Assembly (NCBI GenBank): GCA_021199595.1
Contig: JAJQHT010000030.1
Location: 1 to 7,089 of the forward strand
Source: Oscillospiraceae bacterium
GTDB taxonomy: Bacteria > Bacillota > Clostridia > Oscillospirales > Oscillospiraceae
Direction of reading: 5' to 3'
Length of the DNA stretch: 7,089 nt
Part shown: in pieces, positions 5,743 to 7,089 of the stretch
Layout of the letters: every line of letters begins with the position of its first letter
How positions within the stretch are numbered: the first letter of the stretch is position 1
Notes under the pieces: model-generated
Databases searched by the model: none
What the model saw: the letters and a program-made list of their open reading frames with translations, nothing else
What the model was told of the DNA's origin: nothing
Position numbers and translations under genes: made by a program

Positions 5743-6246
5743 ATGGATTATAAAAATTTTACACTCCGAACCATCGAGCCTGACGAGATAGAGCAGGCTA
5801 TCGCCATTGAGCAGATATGCTTCCCGCCCAACGAGGCCTGTTCCCCGGCGCATATGCGCGCTCGGGCCGCCGCCGCGCCCGATTTGTTTTTGGTGGCAGT
5901 CGATCGGGACACGGGAAAGCTGGCAGGATATTTAAACGGCCTCGCCACCGACGAGACCGTCTTTCGGGATGAATTTTTCACCGATGAGCGCCTCCACGAC
6001 CCCGCAGGCCAGACCGTCATGCTCCTGGGCCTCGCCGTCCTGCCAGCCTATCAAATGCGCGGCATTGCAAGGGCTCTGGTGGGCGAATACCGCCACCGGG
6101 AACAGGCAAACGGCCGCAAAATACTCCTTTTGACCTGCCTGGACACAAAGGTGGAAATGTATAAAAAGCTGGGCTTCACCGACAACGGCCTCGCCAACTC
6201 CACCTGGGGCGGCGAGCAATGGCACGAGATGGCGTGCAGAATATAA
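5743..6246 (+). CDS. GNAT-family N-acetyltransferase
   Basis: The 167-aa product is a GNAT-fold enzyme that transfers an acetyl group from acetyl-CoA to an amine. Motif A is LLGLAVLPAYQMRGIARALV at 94-113, where Q104-M-R-G107-I-A109 is the pyrophosphate-binding Q/R-x-x-G-x-G/A loop. Motif B includes LLLTCLDTKVEMYKKLGF at 128-145 with the usual Y140 and GF. The start RTIEPDEIEQAIAIEQICFP and the long acidic insert between strands 3 and 4 (about 68-92) resemble the serotonin/arylalkylamine N-acetyltransferase-like branch, but the substrate cannot be told. AGGAGG at 5731-5736 lies 6 nt before ATG 5743. The gene follows the AraC gene by 18 nt, so it is co-transcribed, and it ends just before a bidirectional terminator. 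Confidence 0.92.
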   Translation: MDYKNFTLRTIEPDEIEQAIAIEQICFPPNEACSPAHMRARAAAAPDLFLVAVDRDTGKLAGYLNGLATDETVFRDEFFTDERLHDPAGQTVMLLGLAVLPAYQMRGIARALVGEYRHREQANGRKILLLTCLDTKVEMYKKLGFTDNGLANSTWGGEQWHEMACRI

Positions 6247-6255
6247 CCCCAAACG

Positions 6256-6293
6256 AAAAAGACGCTCCCCCGCATCCGGGAGAGCGTCTTTTT
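6256..6293. terminator. Bidirectional rho-independent terminator between GNAT and toxin genes
   Basis: AAAAA (6256-6260) and TTTTT (6289-6293) flank a stem of GACGCTC/GAGCGTC (6261-6267, 6282-6288), a single C-A mismatch, then CCCG/CGGG with a 4-nt CATC loop. U tracts occur on both strands, and the hairpin lies between two convergent genes, 9 nt after the GNAT stop codon and 2 nt after the toxin stop codon. Confidence 0.92.
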
Positions 6294-6295
6294 CC

Positions 6296-6598
6296 TTATT
6301 CATAATGCATCCACATCCGCAGGATGCGGACGATGCCCTTGTATTCGTTCCCATCCGCATCCACGGCCTTGAGTGTGTTTTCAATCACCTCATACACAAG
6401 CCTGTGCTGCAGGTTTATCCGTCGGGAATATGTGCCGGACAGATTTCCCAGCAGCTTTTCATAGGGCGGCGGGTTCTGGAAGGGATTTTCCGCAAGCACC
6501 TTGATAAGCTGCTTTGCCCGGGCTTCAAGTCCAGCGGCTTTCAGCAGCGCCTTATCCTTTTCAGCTCTTCGGGAAAATCGAACCTGGTATTTCACCAT
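6296..6598 (-). CDS. yoeB: Txe/YoeB-family toxin (ribosome-dependent mRNA endonuclease)
   Basis: The 100-aa protein belongs to the RelE/ParE superfamily, YoeB/Txe branch, whose members cut mRNA in the ribosomal A site and are neutralised by a Phd/YefM antitoxin. The residues aligned with E. coli YoeB catalytic E46, R65, H83 and Y84 are E47 (PPPYEKL), R66 (INLQHRLVYE), H98 and Y99 (RMWMHYE), so the toxin looks active. It is longer than E. coli YoeB (84 aa) because about 14 extra residues lie between R66 and H98 (DADGNEYKGIVRI, 80-92), probably a longer beta hairpin. ATG 6598 overlaps the antitoxin stop by 7 nt, the usual coupled antitoxin-first order. The stop codon abuts the terminator shared with the GNAT gene. 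Confidence 0.92.
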   Translation of the reverse strand: MVKYQVRFSRRAEKDKALLKAAGLEARAKQLIKVLAENPFQNPPPYEKLLGNLSGTYSRRINLQHRLVYEVIENTLKAVDADGNEYKGIVRILRMWMHYE

Positions 6599-6846
6599 TC
6601 CTCGCCTTCCGTATAAACAGCGGAATCCTCTATCGGCTCATCCCTGGAGGCCAGGATACTCTCAGCCATGCCGGACACGGAATTGAGATACATCGTCTCC
6701 TGTATAGCGTTCCAGTCATCCTCCGACATGAGCACAGCATTTTTTCCCCGGCTGTTGGTGATGGTGATGGGCGCACTGTTTGCGTTGACATCAGAGATAA
6801 GCTGATACAGATTCTTCCGCGCCGTGGTCGCGTTGATGGCGGTCAT
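6592..6846 (-). CDS. Phd/YefM-family antitoxin
   Basis: This 84-aa protein has the Phd/YefM fold: an N-terminal DNA-binding and dimerisation part, MTAINATTARKNLYQLISDV then PITITNSRGKNAVLMSEDDW (about residues 1-45), matching the family's 'ARxNLxxL...V ITR..G..AVLMS..DW/Y' pattern. The acidic C-terminal tail (about 66-84, SRDEPIEDSAVYTEGEEW) is typical of the disordered toxin-binding segment. It should bind and block the YoeB-like toxin and, with it, repress their shared promoter. The start at ATG 6846 is preferred because GGAGG at 6854-6858 is 7 nt away. An in-frame ATG at 6852 would sit only 1 nt from that site. The gene overlaps the toxin by 7 nt. Confidence 0.9.
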   Translation of the reverse strand: MTAINATTARKNLYQLISDVNANSAPITITNSRGKNAVLMSEDDWNAIQETMYLNSVSGMAESILASRDEPIEDSAVYTEGEEW

Positions 6847-6852
6847 ATTCAT

Positions 6853-6860
6853 CCCTCCTC
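6853..6860 (-). promoter_or_regulatory. Ribosome binding site deciding the antitoxin start
   Basis: GAGGAGGG on the minus strand immediately precedes an ATG at 6852 and lies about 7 nt before ATG 6846, which favours the latter. With the predicted transcription start near 6861, the leader is very short. Confidence 0.75.
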
Positions 6861-6867
6861 GGATTCT

Positions 6868-6896
6868 ATTATAGCGTACTCGAAAGCGTACGTCAA
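6868..6896 (-). promoter_or_regulatory. Promoter of the YefM/YoeB-type toxin-antitoxin operon
   Basis: The minus strand reads TTGACG (6896-6891), a 17-bp spacer and a perfect TATAAT (6873-6868). The predicted start near 6861 gives a leader of about 15 nt. The -35 begins only 11 bp after the stop codon of the upstream sigma factor gene, with no terminator between, so read-through from that gene is also possible. Confidence 0.87.
6874..6892. promoter_or_regulatory. GTAC-centred operator candidate in the TA promoter
   Basis: GCGTAC occurs at 6874-6879 and again at 6886-6891, exactly 12 bp apart. The same bases also form an inverted repeat CGTAC (6875-6879) / GTACG (6888-6892). It fills the spacer between -35 and -10. 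The E. coli YefM operators are palindromes with a TGTACA core, so GTAC-centred sites here suggest autoregulation by the antitoxin-toxin complex. Confidence 0.55.
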
Positions 6897-6907
6897 GAGA
6901 GACTCCC

Positions 6908-7089
6908 TCACTCCATCATCTCCCTTAGCCGCTTCACCGCGCGGCGTTCCAGGCGGGACACCTGCACCTGGCTCACGCCGAGAATATGGCTGGCCTGGGA
7001 TTGGGTCATGCCGTGATAAAAGCGCAGAAAGATGGTCTGCCGCTCCTTGTCCGGCAGCCTCTCAACGGCCTGGCGCAGAGCCCCATATT
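6908..7089 (-). CDS. sigF: Sigma-70 family factor, sporulation sigma-F type (C-terminal part only)
   Basis: The last 59 codons of a gene entering from the right edge encode sigma region 4, the helix-turn-helix that reads the -35 promoter element. LPDKERQTIFLRFYHGMTQ is followed by SQASHILGVSQVQVSRLERR and a short basic tail. 'RLPxKERxxxxLRFYxxxTQ' and 'LGxSQVQVSRLE' are hallmarks of the SigB/SigF/SigG group. The TQS and SQVQVSRLE wording is nearest to the sigma-F I recall from Bacillus, whereas sigma-G usually has TQM and SQAQVSRLE. Sigma-F directs early forespore transcription. The spoIIAA/spoIIAB genes expected upstream lie outside the window, so the F versus G choice is an inference. The ORF ends at TGA (6908-6910), with no terminator before the TA promoter. 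Confidence 0.75.
   Translation of the reverse strand, partial: YGALRQAVERLPDKERQTIFLRFYHGMTQSQASHILGVSQVQVSRLERRAVKRLREMME

Noticed and set aside
5278..6384. Long minus-strand frames opposite the AraC and GNAT genes
   Set aside because: Both sense genes have clear conserved motifs and ribosome binding sites; one antisense frame also crosses the bidirectional terminator.
1..7089. CRISPR array, tRNA, rRNA, insertion sequence, integrase or phage genes
   Set aside because: I saw no regularly spaced repeats, no tRNA-like cloverleaf, no transposase or integrase motifs and no terminal inverted repeats on reading through the window.

Overview
This 7.1-kb window looks like ordinary chromosome of a GC-rich, anaerobic, endospore-forming Firmicute. 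A gut clostridium of the Oscillospiraceae/Ruminococcaceae kind is my inference. The support is an oxygen-sensitive class III ribonucleotide reductase operon, a sporulation-type sigma factor end, strong purine-rich ribosome binding sites, clear TTGACA/TATAAT-type promoters and a DUF1836 protein, a family I know from Firmicutes.

Layout from left to right. Positions 1-356 (minus) hold the N-terminal two thirds or so of a probable acyl-ACP thioesterase that runs off the left edge. Positions 462-3173 (minus) are nrdD-nrdG, the anaerobic ribonucleoside-triphosphate reductase and its radical-SAM activase, ending at a hairpin (422-453). The 244-bp gap upstream of nrdD holds the best regulatory signal of the window: a TTGACA-N17-TAATAT promoter with one NrdR-box-like palindrome filling its spacer and a second one 32 bp upstream. 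A strong rightward terminator (3313-3353) in the same gap serves no visible gene. A cytoplasmic SGNH/GDSL hydrolase follows (3418-4104, minus).

The hydrolase is divergent from a rightward three-gene operon: a DUF1836 putative DNA-binding protein (4277-4870), an AraC-family regulator with an N-terminal cupin (4885-5724) and a GNAT N-acetyltransferase (5743-6246). Promoters for both directions lie in the 172-bp gap between them. The operon ends at a bidirectional terminator (6256-6293), which is shared with a leftward Phd/YefM-YoeB toxin-antitoxin pair (6296-6846). The TA promoter contains repeated GTAC-centred motifs and starts only 11 bp after the stop codon of a sigma-70 family gene, most like sporulation sigma-F (6908-7089, truncated by the right edge).

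Functionally this is a mosaic of housekeeping and small accessory units rather than one system. nrdDG makes dNTPs without oxygen and is probably repressed by NrdR when dATP/ATP is high. The DUF1836-AraC-GNAT operon is probably a small sensing or response unit of unknown signal. The TA pair sits directly behind a sporulation gene. I found no CRISPR array, rRNA, tRNA, insertion sequence or phage gene, and no clearly new multi-gene system.
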